DNA of 64,000 bases from Crossaster papposus (Eukaryota; Echinodermata; Asteroidea; Velatida; Solasteridae), in contig JBAIAA010000704.1 in assembly GCA_037893245.1 (NCBI GenBank), forward strand, positions 682,001 through 746,000, in the 5' to 3' direction. Made by a program: the position numbers and the translations under genes. Within the stretch, counting starts at the first letter, position 1, and each line of letters opens with the position of its first letter. Below, in pieces: positions 19,901-29,200 of the stretch. Below the pieces are notes generated by a model. That model had not been told where the DNA came from. It saw only the letters and a program-made list of their open reading frames with translations, and searched no databases.

Positions 19901-21969
19901 TCAATAATATAATTTTCATTTGATTTCTGTCAATAATAAGCAAACACGTCGGCAAATGACCATCAGAACTTTATGGAGGAATTTCGGACGTTGACTAAAG
20001 TTGGACGGCACCCGAACGTGGTCGGCATTCTTGGTGCTTGCCAACATGAAGGTGGGTAAAACTGTTAATTATTCCGAGGAGTTAAGTGTCAATGGTTATA
20101 CATTTTGTCGAAACCATTCCTCAAAACTCCACAGATAAAGACAATTTATATGAATATTTTGTCAGGCATTCTGTACGTGGCTTTGGAGTTCATGCCCAAC
20201 GGTGACCTGCGGACCTACCTGAGAAATGCCCGATCTCAGGGGGGAGAATATCAGTCAACTCTGTCTTCTGAGAAGCTGATTCAGTTTGCTTTGGATGTTG
20301 CCAAAGGAATGCAACACCTCGCTGAAATGGGGGTAAGCGTCGGTCCTTGTTTTGGTAGAAGCAATATACTGCAAATGAAACGGTCATAGCGTAGCAGTTC
20401 TTTCCTCTCCTTCCTCCGCTGTGACCTGCGTCCGCTGTAACTTGCGTTCGAATCCCGCCTTGGCTAATAATGTGGATTGAGTTTTCAGTGGGATTCCGTG
20501 GGTTTTCCCTTTAATATTTTTTTCTGGATTTTTCTCTCCCGCGTCTAAAACTTCTTCCTCACACTGTCTTCTCTCACTTGAAATAAATAAATAAATTAAT
20601 TAATTAATTAAGTCTCTGTGCAGGTGATTCATCGCGATTTGGCGGCAAGGAACGTCCTCCTTGACAGCCAACTGGTTGCCAAGGTTTCTGACTTTGGCTT
20701 GTCGCGTGGAGAAGATATCTACGTTCAGATGTCACGGGTGAGCATCGTACATGTATAGCGGCTGTCGTTAACTGCTGTTGCATTATCTAGACCAATTTGC
20801 TTCTTGCCAATACGCCAAACTTCTTCATACACTCTTTTTCGGAGTGTCTCTTTGATTTTGCAGTATAACATCCTTTTGGTCTTATCTTTGCAGACACGGG
20901 TTCCCACTCGCTGGCTGTCTGTGGAGTCGTTGACCTTAAAGACTTACACAACTAAGAGTGACGTGTACGTACGCAAACAAATTAACACTTTGAATGTGAA
21001 CAATTTTATGAACGTACAACAAATCGCCTACCATTTCAGTAAAGATATATTTTTCATTATCGTTTTTACTTAGATGGTCCTTTGGAATCCTTCTGTGGGA
21101 AATTGCGACTCTGGGTAACATTACCTTTTAATGATTATGATATTTACTTTTTGTATAATGATGAGTAAAAAAGTGGTGTCTTCGATTATGCTTTAAGTCA
21201 AGATTTCTCAATTTAAGACCAACGTATGTTTTTACACTCCAATCTGTTCTCTCACTCTCAAGAGTATTGCACAATTTCTTTTCAAGGTGCCACTCCCTAC
21301 GAAGACATCATATCTAAGGACCTGTTATCGAAGTTGAAGAATGGATACCGGATGCCAAAACCTAATAACTGTGACGATGAAATGTAAGGCTGCATTTTCG
21401 TTCGTACATCAATACTTATATCTTTATCAATTCAACTTAAAGAATCACTAGTTGAACTTACCTTGTTTGACATTCCCTGCTGTCATGGTTGGTCCCTAAA
21501 CATTAGTCACGTTGTTTCTGCATGAGCATAATATATAGAACAAAAGTACACTGTGTAGAAACAACATGCACAGTTGTTTAGTAAATGACACCAACGATGT
21601 TGTACTTTTCAGCTACAACCTGATGCTGCTGTGTTGGCAGGAAAACCCAACCAACCGACCTCATTTCAAGAAACTAGTGACTCGCCTGACAGGAATGGCC
21701 GACAACCAAAATGAACACGTGAGTGTTGGAATTGGATACGTCAATGACTGAGCTACTATCATTCATATACCTTCATCATGTTTGTGTTAAAGGGTGTATT
21801 GTACATAATAGTCTGACCATGTAATTAAGGTCTAAAACACCTGAATAATAATTGAATTACGCATAGTTTCACGGTATTTGTTTTGTCTTTGTAGACGTAC
21901 ATGCGACTGCTACCGAAAGCTGACAACTACATGTACTTGATGATTCGCCCCGAGCTGGATGACAACTGA
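4835..21969 (+). CDS. TIE-like: Tie-like receptor tyrosine kinase, copy B (complete gene)
   Basis: Complete 21-exon gene. Exons: 4835-4958, 5319-5639, 6371-6649, 7172-7306, 7557-7706, 9110-9247, 10158-10301, 10583-10759, 15688-15966, 16676-16957, 17836-18279, 18590-18765, 19458-19749, 19941-20051, 20166-20332, 20624-20737, 20894-20964, 21074-21114, 21287-21383, 21613-21718, 21895-21969. They sum to 3723 nt: 1240 residues plus TGA. All junctions are GT-AG and phases agree; ectodomain exons are phase 1-1, as expected for shuffled modules. Architecture: signal peptide 1-41, Ig-like 42-148, unclear module 149-241, EGF run 242-489, two Ig modules 490-676, FN3 plus stalk 677-824, transmembrane helix about 838-861, kinase with glycine loop near 952, Lys 977, HRD 1076-1078 and DFG from 1096. 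The EGF, Ig, FN3 and kinase order matches vertebrate TIE1/TEK (about 1.1 kaa). Expected product: a type I plasma-membrane receptor with tyrosine kinase activity. The ligand is unknown. Confidence 0.9.
5319..5639 (+). CDS. copy B exon 2: N-terminal Ig-like module
   Basis: 107 codons, phase 1-1. A cysteine in SCFRSS and a later LFYCEGSN with Y-x-C context form the expected Ig disulfide pair. It corresponds in place to the first Ig of Tie receptors, the ligand-binding end. The 3' third of this exon with its donor is repeated downstream in the intron. The B, C and D versions differ mostly in the middle loop (after PFQIG), the most variable protein segment seen in the array. Confidence 0.7.
5563..5877 (+). 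repeat. 105-bp tandem repeat spanning the exon 2 donor, copy B (3 units)
   Basis: The unit starts within exon 2 (CACTGGGTTGTTTTATTG), runs through the donor GTAAGT and a little intron, and repeats at 5563, 5668 and 5773: two steps of exactly 105 bp. Units 2 and 3 have TGA where unit 1 has the Ig cysteine codon TGC, and no in-phase acceptor precedes them. They are exon relics, each keeping an intact splice donor. Confidence 0.85.
6371..6649 (+). CDS. copy B exon 3: ectodomain module of uncertain fold
   Basis: 93 codons, phase 1-1, from the [18 protein letters not shown] region to IIRVIVRG. No cysteines. By position it would be the second Ig-like module of a Tie receptor, and its length and beta-rich pattern suit a disulfide-less Ig fold, but I cannot prove the fold. 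It is conserved in copy C at 49273-49551. Confidence 0.7.
7172..7306 (+). CDS. copy B exon 4: EGF module 1
   Basis: 45 codons, phase 1-1, with the EGF pattern C-x-x-CYNGGVC, [16 protein letters not shown]. The G[10 protein letters not shown] string is a close match to the first EGF repeat of vertebrate TEK. The second half of the exon with its donor is tandemly repeated in the following intron. Confidence 0.85.
7213..7556 (+). repeat. 146-bp tandem repeat spanning the EGF exon donor, copy B
   Basis: GTGTGTGAT anchors lie at 7213, 7359 and 7505, exactly 146 bp apart. Unit 1 is the real exon end, unit 2 is a complete copy with donor, and unit 3 breaks off after a few bases. Unit 2 cannot splice in frame: the acceptor-like GTCAG is followed in phase by TAG. 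Confidence 0.85.
7557..7706 (+). CDS. copy B exon 5: Tie-type EGF-like module 2
   Basis: 50 codons, phase 1-1. It contains ACGMHRFGW...C...[17 protein letters not shown] and GYHGRDCDE. The LPDPYG-x-SC plus H-x-FG combination is the distinctive second EGF-like repeat of TIE1/TEK and is the strongest single ectodomain marker of the family here. Confidence 0.85.
7707..9109 (+). other. copy B intron 5 with boundary minisatellite
   Basis: Non-coding. The 5' two thirds are conserved with copy C 50717-52060. Its last 350 bases are a 53-bp tandem array ending at the acceptor of exon 6. The similar intron of copy C has an extra inverted-repeat insertion near 51174-51415. Confidence 0.7.
8760..9109 (+). 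repeat. 53-bp minisatellite containing a splice acceptor, copy B (about 7 units)
   Basis: The unit includes CATGCATAGTGCATGCG, TTTCTGTTTTAG and TGTGTCCTAAGTACATG. Anchors of the CTGTTTTAG type start near 8781, 8833, 8887, 8941, 8994, 9047 and 9101; the last is the real acceptor of exon 6. Each unit repeats the pyrimidine tract, the AG (lost in some units) and the first seven bases of the exon (TGTGTCC). Confidence 0.9.
9110..9247 (+). CDS. copy B exon 6: EGF/laminin-type module 3
   Basis: 46 codons, phase 1-1: [36 protein letters not shown]. Regular EGF-like cysteine spacing. The acceptor is the last unit of the 53-bp array. Copy C has the same exon at 52954-53091. Confidence 0.85.
9550..10032 (+). 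mobile_element. short insertion with TAACCG repeats, absent from copy C
   Basis: Relative to copy C (near 53390) about 480 bp are inserted here. Both ends are rich in inverted TAACCG/CGGTTA motifs, and the centre is a poly-A/AAT-rich stretch (9885-9950). Flanks TTTAACTG and TTAAACTG resemble a diverged 8-bp target duplication, suggesting a hAT-like MITE. The class is uncertain. Confidence 0.45.
10158..10301 (+). CDS. copy B exon 7: EGF-like module 4
   Basis: 48 codons, phase 1-1: [32 protein letters not shown], then a second small cysteine group. Same module as the first half of 53508-53735 in copy C. Confidence 0.85.
10583..10759 (+). CDS. copy B exon 8: EGF-like module 5
   Basis: 59 codons, phase 1-1: [40 protein letters not shown]. 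An alternative acceptor 6 bp downstream would keep the frame. In copy C only the last third of this module survives, fused to exon 7. Confidence 0.8.
11488..12480 (+). mobile_element. AT-rich insertion of about three repeated sub-units
   Basis: Absent at the orthologous point of copy C (near 54290). TATGCTTTGTGGTGCAATCT followed by GAGGCGATTCCTGGCC recurs near 11600, 11820 and 12100, each with a GCGAAGCG/GGGGTCCG block before it and an AT-rich ATATATAAAT block after it. It starts CAGGCGCGGATCTAGGATTT, which looks like a DNA-transposon end. It encodes no protein. Confidence 0.5.
12937..13060 (+). pseudogene. possible 5' fragment of a RecQ-like helicase gene
   Basis: An open frame of about 41 codons contains [20 protein letters not shown], which resembles the zero-motif region of RecQ-type helicases (FRP-x-Q-x-x-A-L) just before where a Walker A motif would follow. 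It is cut at the border with the intron sequence shared with copy C. The start codon position reads GTG in an otherwise good Kozak context. Probably a captured or transduced gene fragment; identification rests on one short motif. Confidence 0.3.
13200..15075. mobile_element. 1.9 kb foldback TIR element, TAA target duplication
   Basis: Ends are perfect inverted repeats starting AGGCCCGGTCACACCGCC, flanked by TAA at 13197-13199 and 15076-15078. Copy C retains the empty site (near 55120), which supports the boundaries. A 3-bp TWA duplication suggests the PIF/Harbinger group. The interior is almost entirely degenerate CACGCTGGC/GTTACTCACGCG repeats with further inverted repeats carrying GGCCCTGTCACACC. 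No transposase is visible, so it is non-autonomous. Confidence 0.7.
13344..14504. repeat. interlocked inverted repeats inside the foldback element
   Basis: GGCCCTGTCACACCAGAAC starts at 13344 and 13684, and its reverse complement ends at 14203 and 14504. Internal sequence shows 13344-13680 pairs with about 13925-14203, while 13684-13920 pairs with about 14210-14504. The arm order is left-P, left-Q, right-P, right-Q. Confidence 0.6.
15688..15966 (+). CDS. copy B exon 9: Ig module (first of duplicated pair)
   Basis: 93 codons, phase 1-1: [20 protein letters not shown], then a loop, [29 protein letters not shown]. The EFRC and LYC cysteines with the L-x-H-G-x-LYC context make a standard Ig fold. 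It occupies the place of the membrane-proximal Ig of Tie receptors. Confidence 0.85.
16676..16957 (+). CDS. copy B exon 10: Ig module (duplicate)
   Basis: 94 codons, phase 1-1, a near-copy of exon 9. Acceptors are 988 bp apart and the flanking introns match too, so a segment of about 1 kb was tandemly duplicated. Copy C has a single exon here (55661-55939). Both cysteines are kept. Confidence 0.85.
17360..17460 (+). pseudogene. decayed Ig exon relic, copy B
   Basis: AACTGACTTCAAGGAGG, then AATACCAATACAGACCAGAA and an imperfect continuation match the start of exon 9 with indels. No valid acceptor or frame. The same relic lies at about 56338-56440 in copy C, so the ancestral gene already had two or more Ig exons here. 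Confidence 0.55.
17836..18279 (+). CDS. copy B exon 11: fibronectin type III domain plus Thr/Pro stalk
   Basis: 148 codons, phase 1-1. An FN3 core is visible: [14 protein letters not shown], a [11 protein letters not shown] strand, and the L-x-P-x-T-x-Y-x-F-x-V-A-A-V motif ([17 protein letters not shown]). After about residue 95 it becomes a Thr/Pro/Ser-rich stalk ([20 protein letters not shown]) likely to be O-glycosylated. Vertebrate Tie receptors have three FN3 domains; only one is seen here. Confidence 0.85.
18403..18488 (+). pseudogene. possible decayed Thr-rich stalk exon
   Basis: Between the FN3 and transmembrane exons a Thr/Ser/Glu-rich frame ([14 protein letters not shown]) runs into TAG just before a donor-like AAG|GTAAAA. 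The stop is shared with copy C (57480-57486), where the segment is longer. No clear acceptor. Confidence 0.3.
18590..18765 (+). CDS. copy B exon 12: transmembrane helix
   Basis: Enters in phase 1 and leaves in phase 0. A short Thr/Pro lead is followed by about 24 hydrophobic residues ([20 protein letters not shown]...), a stop-transfer FRHHRK and a Gln/Pro-rich cytoplasmic start. Orientation: N-terminus outside. Copy C lacks two codons near the end. Confidence 0.9.
19458..19749 (+). CDS. copy B exon 13: juxtamembrane segment and glycine loop
   Basis: 97 codons plus one base. Three juxtamembrane tyrosines in acidic/hydrophobic settings (DYERV, SYEVV, TYEDV) are candidate phosphorylation or SH2-docking sites. 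The kinase N-lobe follows: [19 protein letters not shown] and AAIKTLKG with the ATP-binding lysine. Confidence 0.88.
19941..21969 (+). CDS. copy B exons 14-21: rest of tyrosine kinase domain and tail
   Basis: Eight exons: 111, 167, 114, 71, 41, 97, 106 and 75 nt. The alpha-C region has [19 protein letters not shown] (conserved Glu). Then ILGACQHEG, hinge [13 protein letters not shown], catalytic loop [28 protein letters not shown] with one activation-loop tyrosine, [49 protein letters not shown] and RPHFKKL. The tail is short, with two Tyr (TYMRLL, NYMYLM). All catalytic residues are present, so an active kinase is expected. Confidence 0.9.
20385..20612 (+). repeat. tRNA-derived SINE in kinase intron, copy B
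   Basis: Head with GCGTAGCAGTTC and B-box GTTCGAATCCC, a body ending in CTGTCTTCTCTCACTTG, and an A/T tail (AAATAAATAAATAAATTAAT). Same position as 1160-1345 and 59000-59226. Confidence 0.6.
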
Positions 21970-23941
21970 ACGGACAGACACAAAGAGCATCGATGCTGCT
22001 CAGACAAAACTGCTCTTTGCGGTATTGCATTCAATCTGAACAGTTTTTGTAAATGAAAATAACCAGGACAGATCTAATTTTGCATAGGGTTGTATTTTGT
22101 CCCAAAAGGAAGTCAAGGGACAGAAATATGTTTAAATATTTACTCGTATAAACAAATATACGCAGATGTTTATATTAAGAAAATGTTTACAGTAATTATG
22201 TCATTGCATTTTATATTGCTTCATGACAAGAAAATAATTAAGACTTTTACGCTATTATATTATATACGCTATTATACCGGGTAGAAAATATGAGGGACAA
22301 TAATTGTATAAAATGTATACACAGCTTAATACAATTATAGCGGCATGTCTATCAATTTCTGCTTTGAGTTGTGTAATTGTTTGTGTCGTAATGTTTTATA
22401 TACATGTATTTTGTGGTACTATAGTAGCGCTTGTAATTATAATAATCGCATTGCTTTGTTTAATCCTGCTTCAACATATCTTAACTTTAAAATTGTTAAC
22501 TTTTGTCATGAATCATTTCTACACGAGTGTTAGTTTTAAGATTATGTTAATTGAATTCTGCAACGAAAGGTCAGACTATTTCATTGCTTTGTTGTTTGGG
22601 TTTTATGGTTTTAAAGGGTTTGTATCTGTCTTAATACAAACATTAGAAATCGTTGAGTCCGTAAGACCATAGTGCTTCTTTGTAGTGTTTAGTAGGGTTT
22701 GGGTCGGCGTGCCGATGCCAATAAGCCACTCTTCGGCCAGCCACCAGTGGTTCGCCGGTGGCTAGCGGACTGGGCAATGTGCTGATGTTTCTACCTTTTA
22801 GACACACCGGTTTAAAGAAAGTTTAACTGATAGTGAACGTAGCCGAGTGGTTAATAGGTTCCCTAGCTACAGTTTTGGGCCAGGGTTTGAATCCTTAGAA
22901 ACTATTGATGTGAATTATTAGTATACACGTAAATGAAAAAACGAAGAAAACGAAACAAGAACAACGGCCGTTAGGTGTTACAAATACTCAACCACTTTAG
23001 TTAAATTACATGACGCTTTATATAGGGGCAAGATAAATCATGTGCGTAAGGATACAAGTAAGTAATCCCAATAAAATAGATATCACAATTATATACTTTT
23101 GTATGAAATCAAGTTTTCGTCATTCTTTTTTCTCTCCAATGGTGCCATTATGCTCTACGTGCGAAGATTGATATTGAAGTTACTATTATGCTTTGCAGGT
23201 ATTTGGGATGATGGTCTTTGTTTTTTAAATATTTGTTACAATTAGCAAACAAATGTTAACTCATGCCTCTGTAACAGCAGTTTTTTAAATAAAATTATTT
23301 TTTAATTTACTTCAGAAAATAAAGGTGAATTATCATCAAATATATTTTAATCTTTTCAATAACCTGTCCGAAATTGGACGAATTTATCGGCAGCCCGTGA
23401 ACGAATGTTCTATCACTAATTATCGTGGCCCGATGAGTTCAAGTCATCCGTTGTCCGAAATTTGCAACGGGGGAAAGTATTTTTTGTCATATTTCAGTGT
23501 GTAAACAACGAGTTACTCGTAATATGTTTGCAGAGGAAGGCAAGCAACGTATAAGTTTACCGGTGAAAAATACGCTTTGTGCTTGATCGGAAAAGGTTCA
23601 GAAAACAAATTAGCTAAAACTGTCTAAATGGGCCCTTGCACTGATGATGTCTGATTTGTTTACTCGCATGCTTTTCTGTGGGGCTACGAAACCATCATCC
23701 TTACCAGGCTCCCATGAATACACAGAGGTTATTGAACCATGGAGAGTTTTCCTTCATCAATGATTGAACGTATAAAACTGTCACTTTGAAACTTGACGTA
23801 TGGCTTATATCAATGCCATGCATAACGAATTGTAAGAGCCTTCCGGCGAGCTGTATATTGCAATCACACGGCTTTTTTTACCTTGTCCTTTGCGTCACAA
23901 TAGATGCAGTCACGCATCAGTGACCAACCAGTGAATGTCTC
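21970..23941 (+). other. B-C spacer, left part
   Basis: Conserved with 2769-4611. It holds the 3' UTR of copy B and a tRNA-like relic at 22836-22906. Homology to the other spacers stops at 23949, at the poly-G MITE, and resumes only at 35260. No gene seen. Confidence 0.6.
22836..22906 (+). repeat. degenerate tRNA-like sequence (B-C spacer)
   Basis: Same TAGCCGAGTGGTTAATAGG and GGTTTGAATCC boxes as at 3625-3702; the acceptor stem does not form. Confidence 0.5.
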
Positions 23942-23949
23942 GTCTAGGC

Positions 23950-24688
23950 CAGGGGGGGCGGAGGGGGGGGGGGGGGCCCTTCGAGGCTGTGATTGCGAAA
24001 CGCTGTGGTACCGTCCATTCTCAAAATAGGGGGGAACAATTTTCTCACTCGAAAAATAAAGAGTTTTTGGCATCCAATCTTAACATCTTGTCTTTTGTAG
24101 TTGTACAAGGTTGTTATTTACCTTAATGTTTATCATCCAATGACAAAAATTGTATTGAAAATTAAAAAAGCAGTCGAAAAAATTAAGCGTTGACGTACCG
24201 TTGATGCGCGTGGAGATTGTGCACAAATACTCAAACGACGTTAACAAATACCTCCCCTAAAAAGGGCAATAATAATCGATAAATTGTGAAAAATCGTGCT
24301 TTGACCCCACTCATTTTTTTCCATGGATACGTTAAAAAAGGATGTAGCAGTGATATACTGAATTTTTAAAAAAATCTGCCTGTGACCCCCTTGCGTTTTA
24401 TCGTGTTGTTTTCGAACAAAAATGGCAGAAAATGACATCGCCCCAAACAAAATCCGTGTAGATCGTGCCTGTGTACCTGGCTTTGCGGACGTTGTATGAA
24501 TCACTAAATGCGGAGAGCGATACACGGAGCAAATCTGTACGTGTTTCAATGGTGCGCTTCGCGGTAGCGATCTATACGTATTTACTGTGTGAGATGTGTG
24601 GCTCATGAGCGTGGAAGAACGAATGAGATACATTTCAACGTTGGTGGCGCACTTTCTTGGGCCCCCCTCCGCAGCCCCCCCCCCCCTG
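23950..24688 (+). mobile_element. poly-G/poly-C hAT-like MITE, copy 1
   Basis: 739 bp. It starts CAGGGGGGGCGGAGGGG and ends in a C tract closing CCCTG. Flanks are GTCTAGGC on both sides (23942-23949 and 24689-24696), an 8-bp target duplication. The uninterrupted site is seen in the other spacers (CTCGTCTAGGCATGG near 4610 and 62940). The interior is shared with 37474-38265, 40844-41699 (inverted) and 41905 onward. No coding capacity. Confidence 0.8.
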
Positions 24689-24707
24689 GTCTAGGCATAG
24701 ACTTGGT

Positions 24708-25497
24708 GCCAAGTCGGTAATAGCGGTCCACTCGGTATACAGGGGGGAGGTTGCGGTTGCCTCGTTCCCAATTTCGAAGTTAATTTACCGACTTGGACAT
24801 GTCGTTTTCAGTTTTGTACACAACCTATGACAATCGCTAGCGAATTCTATGCGAGCACTCTGATTGGTTCAGATTCCAGAGGGATACAAATTTATGAGCA
24901 GTTTTATACAGCATGTATTCTACGCTGCTTCGCGTATTGTACTGGTACCCGGTACCACTGATCTCTACAAACTGGATAATTCGAGCGTACATTAATAGGA
25001 TAGAGAGCCGTGAAACTTGTGTTGCCTTCGCATTCGCAAGTTCGTGCATGCGTACCGTAGACCGTCGAGAGTGACACAGTGGCAGCAGCGATGGTGGGTA
25101 AAATTGCATTAAAATCCTTTGTAAATAATTAAATTTATTATATAAACTCGCAGACTGTACGATCAGTGAACTATCCGTGTAGAAAATGTCAGAACTACGG
25201 TTTTAAGTGAGATTTAGGAGAACATTGCTCTAGGCGAAAATGTTATGTTATTTTTGTTTTCAGCGGGATTTGTTCATTATTATTGTGGTCCTTTCTGAGA
25301 GAAAAACTTGAATATTTCGAAAGAACAGTAGAATCAGTTGGTCTAGGGTACCCTTTACAAAGGATTGAATTCCACAACAGGTATTTTCAGATCAATGTTG
25401 TACACATTCCACGAAGACTGTCCCGTTGACTTTGGTTCATGGTGGTAATTTGTGTACACAACATATTGTGTCATGAACTATTTGACGTGCATAAATG
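24708..25497. other. left interior of TIR transposon, no gene seen
   Basis: About 790 bases with no convincing coding region between the transposon end and the gypsy LTR. Confidence 0.5.
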
Positions 25498-25896
25498 TGT
25501 AGCGAAGAACTAGTTGGGTTCTTGTCCCCTAGTTTAGCAAAACGCCAGAAGAAGGGGACGCAATTGACTCAAGGCTTGAAGCAAAACTCAACTTGTTTCT
25601 CTTTAATTCTCTAAAGACCGGCTACCTGCCGCAATGCTTCCAAAAACACAACTCCACATTATCAGCATACAAAACGCACTGTCTGGAAAACGTATACATT
25701 TGTGACAACTTAACCCAGCCCTGGAACTTATCCAAACCCTTCCCGCGTACCCAAACAAAAGAAACCCACTTCAGCAGTCTATTTATAGCGCCTATTTCCG
25801 GAGCTCGTTTCCGGAGTTGAACAATACACAGATCAACAAGGGGCTCCGGCGGGGTCCATTGAAGCTGCTCCGGCGGAGTCTAGAGAGTCCGTTACA
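25498..25896 (-). repeat. gypsy 3' LTR
   Basis: 399 bp, TG...CA ends. Differs from the other LTR at about five positions (for example GAAGAAC versus GAAGACC near the start). Preceded by AATG. Confidence 0.92.
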
Positions 25897-25910
25897 CTAC
25901 CCTCTCCCAA
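25897..25910 (-). other. gypsy polypurine tract
   Basis: On the minus strand TTGGGAGAGGGTAG lies directly against the 3' LTR, the expected place for plus-strand DNA priming. Confidence 0.65.
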
Positions 25911-26208
25911 AATTGGCCGATTCTCCTGAATAGGGCAAAATACGTTGTTTTTTTATTTTTTTAAACAAATTATGCAAATGTTAGATGAACATGATTAGAA
26001 GAGACGAAATCGAATTACAAAAATCTACAAAATCACTGTTCGCAAGTTTGTCTAAATTAGTGTCTATTAGCTTAGATAGGGTGTCCGCGAGAATGTTGGT
26101 TAATTGATTTAGGCCGCAATTTGGTTCCTAATTCAAGCAAAAACACGACAATCATCGGGGACTACCCACAGTAAGTCCATTTCAGCTTGACGTTTCTACG
26201 TGGGCCAT

Positions 26209-29200
26209 CTACCATGGTCCCTCTCCCAGGCCGTCACGGTGCCATGTCCGCCACCAGATGTCCCCCGGTTCCCGGAATCCAACGGCCTCAGTTTCTCTGT
26301 ATACTTGGGTGCCGTCTGGTTCCGTCTTTGTCTCCCTGATAGAAGTGGAGAACTCCTCCTTCATCAGCACCGACTCTGTCTGGGTGGCGGCCTCCGAAGT
26401 CTTCACCTCTGCACGCTGTAACTCTCTTGGTGGTGAGCACCTACTCAAGCCTGCTGTCTCCACCCGGTCTGCCTGGTACCATCGCCCTTGAAGATACAGC
26501 CTTGCCTCGGACGAGTGATTCATCGAAAAAATTCTCCTAACCGGGGCCGGCGCGGCAACGCCCCCAACAGCTGCTCCCTCGCCCGCCATCCCTCCACTGG
26601 TTGCTGCCTCATGGGATCTGGCGTGTCGAGCCAGGTAGTCGGCCCGCCGGTAGGTCTGGGGGCATTGTCCACAACGAAAAGACTGCCCTTCATGCGCCGC
26701 CTTCTCGTGCCTGCGTCTATTGTAAGGCGATGCATACTGTTGTCCGCAAACTCTGCAGTTGAACGTTGTACGTTCCTCCATCACTGTCTGTTCCTGTCCC
26801 AGCTCGCTATGCGTATGACGATGGTCGTTAGCGCCCTCTGCAGGCTCGCTAGTGTTAGGGTAAGGGTAAACTTGCTGCAAGTATCGCGGGGGCTTGCGAA
26901 CTGCTCTGCCCCGGCGTGTTCGTGGAGTGCTTGTCTTTTGTTCTGAGCAAGTCGTTGTACGCTGTTGATTGCCCGCTCCGGCGGCGGGACCGCCCGCTCC
27001 GGCGGCGGGACCGCCCGCTCCGGCGGCGGGACCACCCGCTCCGGCGGCGGGACCACCCGCTCCGGCGGCGGGACCACCCGCTCCGGCGGCGGGACCACCC
27101 GCTCCGGCGGCGGGACCACCCGCTCCGGCGGCGGGGTTACCCGCTCCGGCGGAGGAGCCACCCGCGCCGGGAACTGGGCTACCCGCTCCGGCGGGAGCGC
27201 CGTCCGCGCCGGCGACGGGGCTGCTTGGTTGGTCTGAAGACGATACCAACTCAAACTCCTTGAATCCACAGTCCTCCGCACTGACTCCTTCGCAAATTTT
27301 CAACCTGTCTGCGTGAACCACCTGCGGGCTAGAGCGAGGGGTTTTCCGAATCCTGTACACCACATCAGACAGTCTTTCCAGTACGACAAAGGGACCAGTC
27401 CAGCTCAGGCTCAGCTTCGGGCAAACTCCCTTCTTCCTTGCCTTGCAATGGAGCCACACCGCATCTCCCCTGTTGTAGACCACCCGCACTGCGTTCCTGT
27501 CATAATGCTTCTTCTGGGCCCTCATTTGTGTACTGCTAGCCTTCCTGGCAACCTCGTGGGCCAACTTCAACTTCTCCTGAAGATTTTGGGCGTACTCACA
27601 TGGGTTAATACGCGCCTCCTCTGGGGTGGCAGCTAACAGTAGGTCAACCGGCATCCTCACCTCGCGGCCTAACATCATTGCGTTTGGCGTCTCCTTTGTA
27701 GTGTCATGCTCTGCCGACCGGTATGCCATGGCAAGGAGGGCTAAATGCTCGTCCCAGTCAGTTTGGGATTTGTTCACCCACAGGCTTAGCATGGCTTCAA
27801 TCGTCCGGTTGAACCGCTCGATCATTCCGTCGGACCTGGGGTGATACGCAGTGGTGCGGGTCTTTCCGAGGCCGAGGATTGAGCACATTCTTGTGAAGAC
27901 CTCAGACTCAAACTCCCTTCCTTGGTCAGAGTGGACTTCCAGGGGGACACCGAACCGGGCGACGAACTCGTCCACGAGTTTAGTTGCGACGGTCTTGGCT
28001 GTGTGATCTGGGACTGCATAACATTCGGTCCACTTGGTGAAATAGTCTCCCACCACAATGACGTACCGGTTACCTCTGTCAGTGGGCGGGAGGGGCCCCA
28101 TGACGTCAACCGCTATTCTTTCCATAGGTGCGCCCACCTGGTAGTGCTTCATCTCTGCTCTCTTGGCCCTAGCTGGTGGTTTCCGTCTCTGACACTGTTG
28201 GCACCGCTGGACCCAGCGACGAGCGGACTGACGCATAGAAGACCAGTAGAAGTTGCTTCTACACAATTTAGAAAAGGTTTTTGCAACACCGAGATGTCCG
28301 CCTGTTTTTTTGTCATGATACTGCCTCAGTACGGCAGGTTGCAGTTCCTGGGGTACCAAAATTCTCAGTCGGGGCTTATCAGTTGGTCGACTTGGCTCCC
28401 ACCGGATACACAGGGCTTCCTGCTCCACCACCAACTGTTCAAAGCGAGCCCACCAGAATTTGATTTCTTTGCTCAAGGGTGATACACTCTCCCAGGACGG
28501 CCGTCGATCATGCGACATCCACTGCAGCACTTCCTTCAAGTCATCATCGCATTGCTGTGACCTGGTCAGCTGCTCATGACTTAGCTCTGTAGCGTTGGCA
28601 TTTGGAAGTGAACTTGAACCCCCTGGCCGTGCATCTTCCCCTGGTTGATGTACTGCCTTCAGTGTTGGTTTTGGCAGTGAGGCTACTATCTCCGGGGGTT
28701 GGGCTGTTTCCACCTGTGGAGAGGCTACTAGACCCATGGGCCCAGTTGCCTGCTCCAATGGTGGGGCATCCTGTACCGGCCGGGCAGTTGCCTGCACCAC
28801 GCTGCATCCTACATGTTTCATTTGGGGCTGCCGCAAGTCTTCAATGTTCACCATGGTCCCAGGGCTGATTTCCTCCTTCGATATGTGGTCACAGTTAGGG
28901 AAGCATTTCCTGGACAATGCATCAGCGTTTCCGTGGCGTCTTCCAGACCGATGCTCAATGGCAAAGTCATAGATGCTAAGCTTCTGCAGCCATCTGGCAA
29001 GCTGTCCCTGGGGATCTCGAACACCAAACATCCATTTCAGGGGCCGGTGATCTGTACGAACTCTGAACCGAGTCCCATAGAGATAATGATGGTACTTCTT
29101 CACAAAGTGCACAATGGCCAAGAGTTCCCTTCTTGTCACGCAATAGTTCCTTTCCTGCTTGGTCAAAGCTCTGCTTCCGTAGGCAAGGACACGTTCCCCA

